From Macrobrachium rosenbergii (Eukaryota; Arthropoda; Malacostraca; Decapoda; Palaemonidae), in assembly GCF_040412425.1 (NCBI RefSeq), contig NC_089744.1, positions 32,684,243 to 32,748,242 on the forward strand: a stretch of DNA of 64,000 bases, given 5' to 3'. Positions 51,973 through 63,064 of this stretch are shown piece by piece. Numbering within the stretch: the stretch's first letter is position 1; the number at the start of each line of letters is the position of its first letter. Both the position numbers and the translations under genes were made by a program. Below the pieces are notes generated by a model. The model worked only from the letters and a program-made list of their open reading frames with translations. It was not told where the DNA came from and did not search any database.

Positions 51973-52296
51973 TTAGAATTCAAATCCACATGCTTTACGC
52001 ACAAAATCGTGATAATCCTTCTCAGATAATAGCCTGAGGCGCACTGGCACCTGTTGGACACTACCCCTCCTAATATCCCAATGTGAAAATGTCGTCACGA
52101 CGTCCATTGAACACTCATTGGCTAGAATGAATAGTGGGTGGAGCTTCAGCACCTCTCTCATACACAATAAAATGTCTGAAACCCGTCCAAGCTTGAGAAA
52201 ACTGCTTTGCTTTTCGAGGAGGGATGAACGACATTTAAGCGTACGTCGTGGTCTTTTATTACTGGTCCGTAAAAGATGTACAGTACATGTATACAT
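51973..52296 (-). CDS. Small open frame upstream of the piggyBac transposase, unknown
   Basis: A 107-codon open frame starts sixteen bases inside the right terminus and ends thirteen bases before the transposase frame. It has no recognised domain; it includes FILANECSMDVVTTFSHWDI and ends RKACGFEF. Given its position it could be 5' noncoding sequence that is open by chance, or an extra piggyBac ORF. No function is claimed. Confidence 0.25.
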   Translation of the reverse strand: MYTCTVHLLRTSNKRPRRTLKCRSSLLEKQSSFLKLGRVSDILLCMREVLKLHPLFILANECSMDVVTTFSHWDIRRGSVQQVPVRLRLLSEKDYHDFVRKACGFEF

Positions 52297-52602
52297 CCCA
52301 GTGGTGAAGGGGTTAAGATGAGGTCCCTGGAGCCACAGCTCTTGAAGTGTTGGTCAGCTGTGGCTCTCCCAGATGTTCACCCTGTTGTTACCTTTAAGTA
52401 GGTTCTGTTAGATTTACATTAGTGGCAGGACCCCAGTTGTCTGAAGTGAGTGTCCTAATTCCTCATGCTCCAGTCCTCAGTCAGCAAGCAAAGGACACTA
52501 GTTGGGGGCAAACATGTAGCAGAACAGCTTCCTGGAACTGAAGGTTTTGTTCTGGCTCTGCAATCATTTGTTGCATTAGTAGGAGGCAAGGTCTTCAGAG
52601 TA

Positions 52603-52881
52603 CAGGCAGTCCCTGGTTAACGGCGATTCATTTTAATGGGGCTTGTCTAGCAATGAAAATTGGCAATTTTCGGCGCCAAAAATCACCGATTTCCACTTAT
52701 TGGCACCGATAATTGGGTATTGGCACCAATACATACCTAACAGAGATGTCGATAACCGAAAATTGGTGCTTTTCGGCGCCAATAACCCCTGAAAATCGCT
52801 GAAAAAGCGCCAAAATCGCAGATTTTCGGTTATCATCACACCCTCAGAAACAGAAATCCACCAATAACTGGAGCCTGCCTG
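52603..52881. mobile_element. pogo-type MITE, copy 4
   Basis: Termini CAGGCAGTCCCTGGTTAACG and, inward from the right, CAGGCAGGCTCCAGTTATTG, flanked by TA (52601-52602, 52882-52883). It interrupts the DIRS RNase H between the LELK and TVTYLKDKG segments. Length 279 bases. Confidence 0.92.
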
Positions 52882-53256
52882 TAACAGCAAACGACAATGA
52901 CAACAGTAACCTACCTCAAAGACAAAGGAGTTATAGGATCTAAACCACTGTATCCCACAGAAAAGAAAATCTTTGTATGCACAGAGGGCAACATCAAAAC
53001 TGTCCTAAAGTTCATGCCAAGAAGGCAAAATATCATCACACACTGTCTCAGCATGGGGAAATAGTTTCTGCCACTGGAATGGTTGATATATCTGCAAGTC
53101 TAAAAGGCTCTACAGCAACTGTGGGGAATGCCTCTAGTGGACCTGTTTGCAATGAGCTTGAACCACAAGCTTCTAGTTTATTGCTCAACACAGCCTGTTC
53201 TAGTGGCCTGGAAACTGATGCCATGATACATGGCTGGAAATTTAAACTTCCCTCTA

Positions 53257-53549
53257 CAGGCAGTCCCCAGTTATCTGTGGGCTCAGTTATCGGCGATCCA
53301 GTTTTTTGGCAGCTTGTCTAGCGACGAAAATCAGCAATTTTTGGCGCTGATATGCGCCAATTTCTGCTTATCAGCAACAATAATCTTGTATTGGTGCCGA
53401 TACATATCTAACAGAGGCACCGATAACTGAAAATCGGCAATTTTCGGCACTGATAAGTGCTGAAAATTGCTGATTTTCAGTTATTGGCGATTTTCGCTGA
53501 TCATCACACTGTCAGAACAGAACCCCCGCCAATAACCAGGGACTGCCTG
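53257..53549. mobile_element. pogo-type MITE, copy 5
   Basis: Termini CAGGCAGTCCCCAGTTATCT and, inward from the right, CAGGCAGTCCCTGGTTATTG, flanked by TA (53255-53256, 53550-53551). It interrupts the DIRS linker between NLNFPLQ and SLIRQELVKA. Length 293 bases. Confidence 0.92.
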
Positions 53550-53964
53550 TAGTCAGTCTGATCCGGCAAGAGCTAGTCAAGGCCAGGGCCTCCAAAAACA
53601 CCAGTGCAATGCTGAATGCACCACTATGGCTGCAGCAGGACCAATTTGCATACCCTATGAAGGAAAGTGACTCACATCAGAGGTTTTTTCTGTGGATCTG
53701 TCATTTGCTCTTGACTTCTTTGCAAAGGCTCAAACTGACTATTATCCCTGCCTTGATGTCTGGTAATTCAAGTCCTTCTTTGTCCAGTAAAAGCCATCCA
53801 TAACTACCTGAAGAAGACAAGCCATCCGAGGCGACAACAGATTCTTCTTAGTGTACAAACACACATAGGATGCATGACCCCAAGATCAGGGTGACCTTCT
53901 GGCTGAGACTGGTCATCCCTCAGGTGCAACTGGAGGGTTCTGGAGGTGAGGCAAGTGAAGTTAA

Positions 53965-56175
53965 GACTGCATGATCAGAGACCTTTGACTTGCTTGTTCA
54001 CAAGATTTAGGGCATCTTGACTTCCTTAGCCTTCAAGAGGGAACATTGATCTCAACTATGGTAAATGCAGGTACTTGGAGACTTCATGCTACTTTTGCTA
54101 ATTTATATCTTACTGAGATGTTATGCAGGAGATTGGGTTATATTTGCAATCATTAGATGCATTAAAGCAAATTTCACTAGTACTGAAAAATAGTGCAATC
54201 CTCTCCAAGTAGTACAGTATTCTCATTCATACTTCATCCATCCACAATAGATAAAATCCTCTGGGGTTAATTTCTATTCCTCACTTGAGTAATTAGTTGA
54301 TTTCTGCTGCCCAGTGAAATTTAACATAGTACAAAGTCCTTACTTTACTCTCAGAACACTACTTATAGTTCTCAAAAGGATTATTTTCTGAGCATTTGTT
54401 CTTGACCTGTTCATCCCAAAACTGGATCCATCATGACCGCGTAAAAATCTGGGAATCTGACCCTCTTGACCTCCCACCTAAACTCATTTTTGGGCTCTTA
54501 TATGACTAACTGTTTTGAGATACAATTGTTTTTATAATAAGCATTTTTTTCATACAAACCTTTCAATTAAATAAAAACCACCTTCCTCCCAGTCCCTCAT
54601 TCTCGCCATGTTACATTCATTCTCATGCGTGAACAATAGCTCTGAACTCTTTTATGTTTCATCACTCTACATGACACAGACTAAGTCGGATTTGAAAAAA
54701 TTAATTTTGTAATAATCTGATTTCCTTCTCAGCAAAAAATGTTCATTACATTTATGCCTTTACCCAATCTGCTAATCTAATCCTGTCCTTTCTATGCTAA
54801 ATCTCTGTGCACTGTAGAAAATTAACAACTTTTGAGTCTGACAAAATCAAGAGCATGAAAACAATATCTCATCATATCAAAATATTATACTGATGATTAA
54901 AAAAGTCCAAACTATATGTCTTCACTAAAATTGTAATTTATCCAAATTTATACACACACATTAAAAATCATTTATCTGAATGCTCTCTTTTTTTATTTTG
55001 GAATATTCTGATATGGTAAATCCCTATTATCATAACATCTATGGGGAAAAGTGCTGTAAAAAAGGGGAACCATCTTTGTATATTGCTGTGTCTAATACAT
55101 ACCACTTCCTATATAATGCTGATTCTTATACATAAAACTAGGGCCAACAAATGCCTAAACCATAAATACCAAAAAAAATAAATTCAACTGAAGTCAAACA
55201 ATAAACACTAAACAAAGTCACATCCAGCCTATGCATGCACCACTTTTTCCCCCTTAAACCATATTCCTACCCCATGAAAGAATCCTATTTTTTTTACTAT
55301 ACACTTCAAGTTAAATTCATGCTCATCTACATGAGCATTAATTCTTTCATTCACAGGCCCTATAAAGGAAGTTTACTCTTAATGCTGAATGAGAGTATAT
55401 TTGCTGACATATCCCAATGAACTTCTTATTTCTAAGAGAGTAAATTTCCGATTGGTATGGTAGTACTGTATTCAATTACCAATGTGTAATACGCATACAG
55501 AACCCCTAGAAAGTATATTTCTTGCTATAAGACCCAGTAAGTATATGAAAAGGACGTAATCATAAATAGAACAACGGATCTACAAGGCAAATGCTGAAGC
55601 AACAATGTGAACATGAATGACCTTTTAACCCTTTGATTCCTGACTATCTCTTGACTTATACCTTAATAGTGTCCATTTCAGCGTTCTGTTTAAACTTTGT
55701 GCATTGTATATTAGTTTGTGTACAAAAATATATATAAAATATTAGAATAAGTTTTATGGTAATATAAAACATGACAGTATTAAGATATAAAACTTTTAAA
55801 TCCTATATTTATGTTTTTGGACAGCACTGCTCTGCCTTTCATCTCTATTATTCTAACACTGTCAGTATTTAAAAGATAAGTCCCTTGGTAAAGATCACTG
55901 CCAGACATATGTCAAAATATCTGATTATTATATTTTAACTACTTTCTTAAATTAGGATGCTATCTGAGGAGGGTCTTGTAAACCAAAGGCAAAATTATAC
56001 AAAGGTATGTTAAAGATGCCAAAATGTACTTTTATATGCTACATGTGTATCCTGTGTATGCGTGTGTGTGTTTGTATGCAACTGCCTAAAAATATAATAA
56101 AAATTAAACAAATTTTATGCATGTGTGTTTGCTAAAGTCAAGCCTATGCATAACAACTCTCACATTAATTACTGG
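53965..56175. other. Stretch without recognised features
   Basis: AT-rich; no long open frame, terminal repeats or tandem arrays were seen. The DIRS relic may extend a short way into its left edge. Confidence 0.5.
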
Positions 56176-56177
56176 TA

Positions 56178-58289
56178 CACGTCGACCACCACTAATCTGG
56201 CATCATTGGGACCTGCAGGGCTCCGGATTAATGATTCTCCTGGATTACACACTGATTAGGTTAGAATACACATAACAGTTAACCACCGCACCCTACCTTT
56301 GAAATACCCTGTAAATCAGTACAAGTTGGTTAATGAGGCAAAAGAAATATTAAATGAAAATCAAGTGAAATTTTAATGAAGCATGGGCAAAATAAATGGT
56401 ACAGGCAATTCCAAAGAGCTGGAATTTGCAACTATGCACATTACATGTCTTGAGGTGAAGGGCTGTCAGGATTCCCATCTTCATCTTAGAACTCTTTTTA
56501 TATATTTTACACTACTGACATCTATATTTTTACTATATTTTCTCATTTTTTAATTTTGCTACCCAAAAGAATTATGGTTTGCATAGGGTCCGTACGAACT
56601 CTCAAACTCATTTGCTGGCATCGGGAACTTGTTACAGCTTGTTTTGGTTCGTGTTATTACACTTATGATTATTTTATTTATATTACATATAGGCTATTCT
56701 CATACATATTTTTACTGTATTGTCTCATTTTTTTCTTATTTTTACAACCTAAAAGAAAAGTGCAATCTTGCGCATAGGGTACGTACGAGCGCACAAACTC
56801 ATTCGCTGATATGGGAGAACTTCCTACAGCTTGTTTTTTTCATGTTGTGACACATGTGATTATCTAATTTATATTTAATGCTATTCTCATTTATATAGTG
56901 ATACCTCGGTATTCCTCGTTAATTGGTTCCAGAAGGCACGAGAAGTACCAAACAAATTTTCCCATAAAGAATAATGCAAAGTGAATTCATTCATACCAGA
57001 TCACCCCAGACAATGCCATTTCAAAAATCATTTCTGCGCCGATGGGTTTTTCCTACTTCCTCGAGTTTAAGAACCTGTTTTGTCACTCTTTTGATTCCTT
57101 TAACAACAGCCACAGTTTTAATTGTTTATTTTTTATGATTGTGTTCATATTCTTGGTTAACGGTACTCCGCAGACAGATCAGCTCTTGGATTTAGCTGTT
57201 GTGTGTGTGCATGCGCTTCTAGCTAAATTCCTTTTCTGCTCGCTATTATCACTACAGGTTTACAATCCCTTAATCTCTTTCTGGTCCCAATTAATGTGAA
57301 AATTCATGTTTACTGTACATACAGTACTCCTGTATTGTGTGACTTTCCCAAGTAATTTTTAATTACTTTACTTTACTTTAATTATAGGTGTGAACATTTG
57401 GCCCCAGTTAGGCTGTCAACTGTTCCACTGATTAGTAGCCCTTTATCAAAGGCAAAATGCACACATATTTAAAATAAAGTTAATTTAAATAAAACTAGTG
57501 TTTTACCTAATGTATTCAGATATACTGTATTTATTGTCACATTATCATATTATAAAGCATGAACAGTACGATCATGTGCCATTTGCATTCTGATGATGTT
57601 CACATTCTCAAAAACATCATCTGATTGTGTTTTGCCAACATCATCACTGCCATTTATGTTTGATAAAACTTAATTCGGAGACACATTTTTTGTGACTTAT
57701 TAAAGCTGGGTTAAAAATGCATATCTTTATTTATTGTTGCAGTAAATTTTAAAATCAAGTAAAGTTGTGATCTCATCAGTACCGGACATTGCTTTCGCCT
57801 ATTCCAAAACATTTTGCACATCATTCATTTTATTTTCAGCTGGAGCCTAAATTCAGAGTCATACTATCTTAAGACCTTCTCAACTGCATGAAAGATAAAT
57901 AAAAATCATTTCATTTTTCATAATGGAAGTCACCACTGACAACTGGCAAATTTTTAATAAGTCAGTGTGATGCAACTTAATAAACATACAATAGTTACAG
58001 TAAACTAACACCGGTAAACCGCTGTTTCGTTTCTCGATTCGGTTATGTCACTGCTTGCTGCTGTTTACGACTGTTTTGTATGGTATAATAAGTGATTTTT
58101 AAGTACAAGAGACAGTAATTAATCATCAGATAAGCCATTGGTTTGGTAAAGCTGGTTAAATGTATGAAAATTTGCATTTAATCTACCGGACGTTTGTTTT
58201 TAGGCCTATTAATTAGTCAAACACTAACTTAGATATAATTTGAAAATGCACTAGCCGAAATTAGTCCTCGATTAGTGATGGTCGACCTG
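56178..58289. mobile_element. TA-flanked DNA element with GTCGACCAYCACTAAT termini
   Basis: Termini CACGTCGACCACCACTAATC and, inward from the right, CAGGTCGACCATCACTAATC are flanked by TA (56176-56177, 58290-58291). The 2,112-base length would fit a pogo/Tigger-type element, but no transposase was confidently read. A sequence at 56899-56950 (GTGATACCTCGGTATTC) looks like the left terminus of another TA-element family, possibly nested. Internal 56550-56850 has two diverged copies of a ~190-base segment, each beginning CTATATTTTCTCATTTTT-like. Confidence 0.75.
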
Positions 58290-58291
58290 TA

Positions 58292-61080
58292 ATGTATTTT
58301 TAATCTTTAGGTATATTGCAGTAACACTGCTATTCATTTGGTAAGGTATATAAAAATTTACAAAATCCTTACACTAATCACACATGACATAAGCTACCTG
58401 AATTTTGGCAATCGAATATCAATTGTTGTGACTGAACTTTTGCATAAATATGTAATGCACTATGCATATACAGTATACTGACAAAGACTGATATTAATAA
58501 CTTTTTATTAAGGGATATAAATCTCATCAGAACTTGGAATAAAATAAAGCACAATGTATGACACAGAGAGCAGTTGCAAATTGTCTGGGAACCAATCAAA
58601 AAACTTCGTTTTGGAGGTTTTCAGTGTTTGTGATTTCTGATAGGCTAAAGAATTTTCATCCTTTAGCAGTAAGGTAATTAAAGGTGTTTTTTATAAAACA
58701 AAATAAATTTTTTCAAAGCAAACACACTGCTTAAAGTGACCATTTAGTTTTGTCAGGAAATCTTGCTGCACAATAATTCTCTGAAGGAAGAAGAGAATAG
58801 CATAGCAGTACTGCAAAGGTGATTAGTGCACATGAAGTGAGATCCATCAATATCAACTGTCAAGTCTGCCCATTCTCTGTTTAGTTCTTTTCTTACAAAA
58901 AGAATGTGGGCAGATAAGGGGGTACTACTTACAGTATTAGTATTGTAAAGTTATATGGAAAATTCATTTCACCATGTCTTGGAGCTGTGAATTTGTATCA
59001 AACCCATGAAACTGTATAAAACAGAAGGCTGTAGACTGTACGAAGTAGATGTGGATTATGACCAAACCTCAATAGATATCCACATGGGGTGTGACTTATA
59101 AGCAGGTGACCCTGAAAGTCTGGCGGTAGGATGCAATCATGAGAAAAGAGAAGAGGAATTTGGGGATGAAGATGATGGGTTTAACTGCCTAAAACCCTCT
59201 TAAAAAATATGAACTAACTGCCCCATTACTGCCAAAAGGCCTTAATTTCCAAAGGCCTGTTGGTTATCCCTAAAAGCAGTATGAAACTTTTAAATAAAGA
59301 TAAAAAAAACACAAAATCCACAGCATTTAAAACCAAGACTCAATGAATCTCACTAAAGATGCATGCTACTCACTTATACATGTACTGCTACCTCTACACT
59401 TCCTTCTTTGGAGAATTTTTGTCTGGGCATATTTTGTGATAAATGAAATGGTTAACATAAGTAATGGGCTTCTCATATAACATTATTTTTATGATATTTG
59501 CTCTCAGCAGTACAGCAGTGGTTTGAGAATATTGTAAGCTACTCAGTAACACAATGTGCAATATCAAAAATTAAATATTCACTTCCATTTGCCTGCTTAG
59601 GTCTCACCTACTGGGAACTATGCACACTCAGATATCAATGCTAAGTTGCCTGTTGGATATCCAAAGTTACTATTCATGAAGTAAACATCCCTTTCAAAAA
59701 TTACTAAACACATTTGGAAACCATTTTTCATTCATACATATGTTACCGACCTTACTTTACTTTCTAAAAATCAAAAGTATATGTAATAAGATATTCTAAA
59801 TGTAATGGTATGACATCAAACAAACCTCAAAGACAACAAACTTGGTAATCACAATAGTAATCAGAATCTTCAAGTATTGTTTTTATTTTCTTTTTGCTTG
59901 TTTCTTGAGTTTCTAAATACTGTTTCAAGATGACCTGCTATTCTCAATGAGACAAAGCTTTTAAATCTATTACAGCTGTATTTTACCTTCAATGTGTATC
60001 TGGTATGTATTTCAATAATTTTGAAAGCATGATTTTGTTACAAGATTTTTTCCTCCACCATTTTATGACTATCATAGTTTCCTGAGTAATTATCTTCTCA
60101 TGTCCTAGTACAAACACTGTACATAAACACAAGATCATCTCTTTGACAAAATATCACTTCAAAAAACAAGATACTACTGCTAATATTATAAAGTATAAAA
60201 GATATCAAATTATCAATCATAATAAGAAATAACCAAGAAGAAGAGCTAGCAGTTTCACACAACTAAATACGACAGCAAATAACTTATACACTGATCATGA
60301 TAAATGAATAAATTACAAGCCTTTTAAAGTACTTAACCTATAAGGTTTCAACAGATGTTCACAGCTTACTAGACCCTTCAGAAGCCTAACTTTAAGCATG
60401 CAGAACAAGAAAACTCAATAATCCATCCATTTAACAAAAAATCCAAAATAACCTGCCTTTGCCAATCTCTAAAAGCCTGAAACTATGGAACAATCTCTAA
60501 CATCCCTCTCATACTATGTAATTTCTATCTCTATACTCTTGATTTGCAACTACACTATCCTCCACTAATATGTGATGAAACTTCAACTAATATATATTGT
60601 AAATAAACCAAAATATATTTTTCCGTTTTTACAAATTTCTTTAAAAGTGAGATCACTAACATCCTGCCAACTGAAGTACTATAGGGATGATTAATATCTA
60701 ACAGTGAGTTCAAGATGATCATATGGAATTTAAGAAAAGAAAAAAGCTCCAAGAGACCGACTAGAAGTTGTCTACACTAAAGTTTCTTTGGACTGGACCC
60801 CACTGAGTGATTACACTTACTGTGTGCCTTATATGGCTCAATAATGATGGTACAAGAGTCTTGGCAACATCCTTTAAGCCCTACTGTGTTGTAATCTGCC
60901 CTGTATTTTCAATTTATTCCCTTGGCTCTATCTATTCAACTGTTCAACTCAAGAAATTTCATTGTTCTCATTTTTACCTCTCATCTGAGAGCAGATCCTT
61001 CAGGCAAGTCCTGTGAGTCTACAGACATGTGTTAAGCCTAACTTATTATAATAATAGTTTTATTATTATCATTATGATAA
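58292..61080. other. Stretch without recognised features
   Basis: AT-rich with scattered short open frames only. Nothing could be assigned on either strand. Confidence 0.5.
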
Positions 61081-61710
61081 TTATGATACAGGTATACAAT
61101 CCTTTATCCAAAATTCTAAGAACTGAAAAGCTCGAAAAACCAAAAACATTTTGTTGAGAGTAGAGCAGCAATTCATAAGGTTGGTGGTTTGGTGTGCTAA
61201 TGGCTGACCTGAATCATTTGGGTGTGTGCTGCTACTCAAATTATTTTTCTTACAAAGATACAAGAATTGACCTTAGAAAATCCCAAAATTAACAAAAAAA
61301 AATCCCATGATAATAAAATAATTGTACATCTGCCAAGTCTTAGAGTCCTAAATACTCTCTCTCTCTCTCTCTCTCAGGAAAAGATATTGCTAATTTGAAT
61401 CTCTTTAACAAATGGGTATTAGCATATATACACACACACTGTGAGTGTGTGTGTTCATTATGTTTTAAAAATGTATAGTACTGATAATACATCTTTGGAA
61501 GACAAAAAACAAACATAAATTTTGTTGTTTTCAGTCACATGGACTATAAAGGGTGTGACCAGCAGGAAACAGAAATGGATTAACATTCTTCGGGAGACTA
61601 AAGAGATGAATTCTCTCTCTCTCTCTGGAAAAGATACTGCTAATTTTAGTCTCTAACCAATAGGCATTAGCACATATGTACACAGTGTGTGTGTTCATAA
61701 TGTTTTAAAA

Positions 61711-63064
61711 GGTATCCGGACAATTCGGTACTGGACAATTCGGCACCGGACAACTCGATATTGGGACAATTCAGTAACAGAAGGCTTTTAATTAAACTAC
61801 TCATTTGAGATATGAAACGATTATTCTAAGTCAAGTGATGGTGACCCTTTCATTTGTATATTTTCAGCTAATTTTAAAGTACAGTATTGTTACTGTGGTC
61901 AGGTATTTTTTTTCAACTGAGAGAATTTTAGTGTGCATTAGCTGAAGTGCCAAGAGTTTCACATGTCAATCAAATTGTTAGATGTTGGAGATCTGTTGAA
62001 CCCAATCATCCACCAATTACTCAGATGAATGTTGGCTTCTCTATACCACAACAGTAGTCCTGTCTTGATGATGGACCCATGTTTTTACAAGTCGACAGTG
62101 GCTTAGATGACCCTGAATGAATTTTAATTTTTGCAACCGATGAAGCCCATGAAGATTTGAGGCAATGCGAGAACTGGGCAGGAGACGAAACTTTCAAGAG
62201 TTGCCCTACTATATACCTTCAGTTGTATGTATTGCACATTTAAATTAACAACTTCAGTGCCCAAAGATTATATGCTTTACTACCTGATAAATCCCAAACC
62301 ACATATGGCAGATTTTTCAGAAAAGTTAAATACTTGGTTAATAATGAAGGACCTGAAAATAAAATCATGGACTTTGAAAAAGTTGTGCAAATACGTTTTT
62401 TGATACTTTCCCGAAAACAAATTTGCTGTGCTGTTTGTGAGGGGAAGAGGTGACAGAAGAATGAGACTAGATTCTAAATTTTTTATAGAATCATGGAACG
62501 TACATGAACGTTGCATGAGAGAAGAACCGTGTACTATCAATAGTTTGGAAGCATTTCACAGTACGTTAATCAAAGCAGTCTCCAGTAACCATCCCACTGA
62601 TACCTTAAAAAAGAAGACATATTGGCCAAAAAAAAAAATGACACAAGTTGAAACTAGGAGAGAAAGTATTTCCAAAGAAAAAGTAAAAGGACTGCAACAA
62701 GTGCATCCTGCATCTGGTACAGAAATATGATTGAACAAAGAGAAAATATTTTTAAAAGGGATTGCTCATAATATCAAATCTTAAGATTTGTTTTAGTATT
62801 GTGTTCAATAATAAGTGCAAAAATTCATTTTGTTGTTTTATTTGATTAAATATATTAATTTTAATACCAGTTTAAATTTTCTAAGCATTATAAATTCTCT
62901 TTTTTTACCACTGATAATTAAACAATCTACATACATTGTGTTTTTGTGTTTTTATTTTTAATAATATTGATGGTAGCGACTTGTCTGGTACCAAACCTAG
63001 TACCAAATTGTCTGACACTGGACTGTCCGGTACCAAACTGTCTGGTACCGAATTGTCCTGCGCC
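61711..63064 (+). mobile_element. MULE (Mutator-like) DNA transposon, small, with iterated termini
   Basis: Flanked by a near-perfect nine-base duplication, GTTTTAAAA (61702-61710) and ATTTTAAAA (63065-63073), as expected for Mutator-like elements. Both ends are built from tandem ~15-base units GGACAATTCGGTACC: at least four at the left (61718-61780) and at least five inverted at the right (62975-63060). It contains a MULE transposase relic. The total of 1,354 bases is short, so it is internally deleted. Confidence 0.85.
61940..62735 (+). pseudogene. MULE transposase relic
   Basis: In shifting frames the plus strand reads ILIFATDEAHEDLRQCENWA then GDETFKSCPTIYLQLYVLHI (about 62125-62245), which is the start of the MULE domain with its first catalytic aspartate in GDETF. 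Next comes YALLPDKSQTTYGRFFRKVK and KIMDFEKVVQIRF (about 62270-62400), with the second aspartate in DFE. Last is ESWNVHERC...NSLEAFHSTLIKAVSSNHPT (62480-62600), the usual end with the NN.LEGFH..L motif. The N-terminal FLYWCH finger is absent. Stops and shifts make it inactive. Confidence 0.85.

Larger units (their letters stand above)
49512..52312 (-). mobile_element. piggyBac-like DNA transposon, TTAA-flanked
   Basis: TTAA duplications at 49508-49511 and 52313-52316 flank termini CCCCTATGCCATCGG and, inward from the right, CCCCTTCACCACTGG. Length 2,801 bases, in the usual range. The transposase is on the minus strand (51960-50300). Between the left end and the gene lie an A-run (49697-49713) and ATA microsatellites (49946-49991, 50040-50083). 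It is inserted into the plus-strand DIRS relic. Confidence 0.9.
49250..53960 (+). mobile_element. DIRS-like relic on the plus strand, split by piggyBac and two MITEs
   Basis: Recognisable DIRS pieces occur in order. The RNase H E region NSFLELKVLFWLCNHLLH is at about 52520-52577. TVTYLKDKGVIGSKPL follows at about 52900, then GNIKTVLKFMPRRQNIITHC. The post-RNase H tail WGMPLVDLFAMSLNHKLLVY is at about 53125-53185. SLIRQELVKARASKNTSAML plus APLWLQQDQF is at about 53555-53650. A recombinase segment CPVKAIHNYLKKTSHPRRQQ is at about 53780-53840. Each aligns with the element at 1-5990. A possible gag-like piece precedes the piggyBac at 49251-49507. Reverse transcriptase was not found and may be deleted. 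Stops are frequent. Confidence 0.72.
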
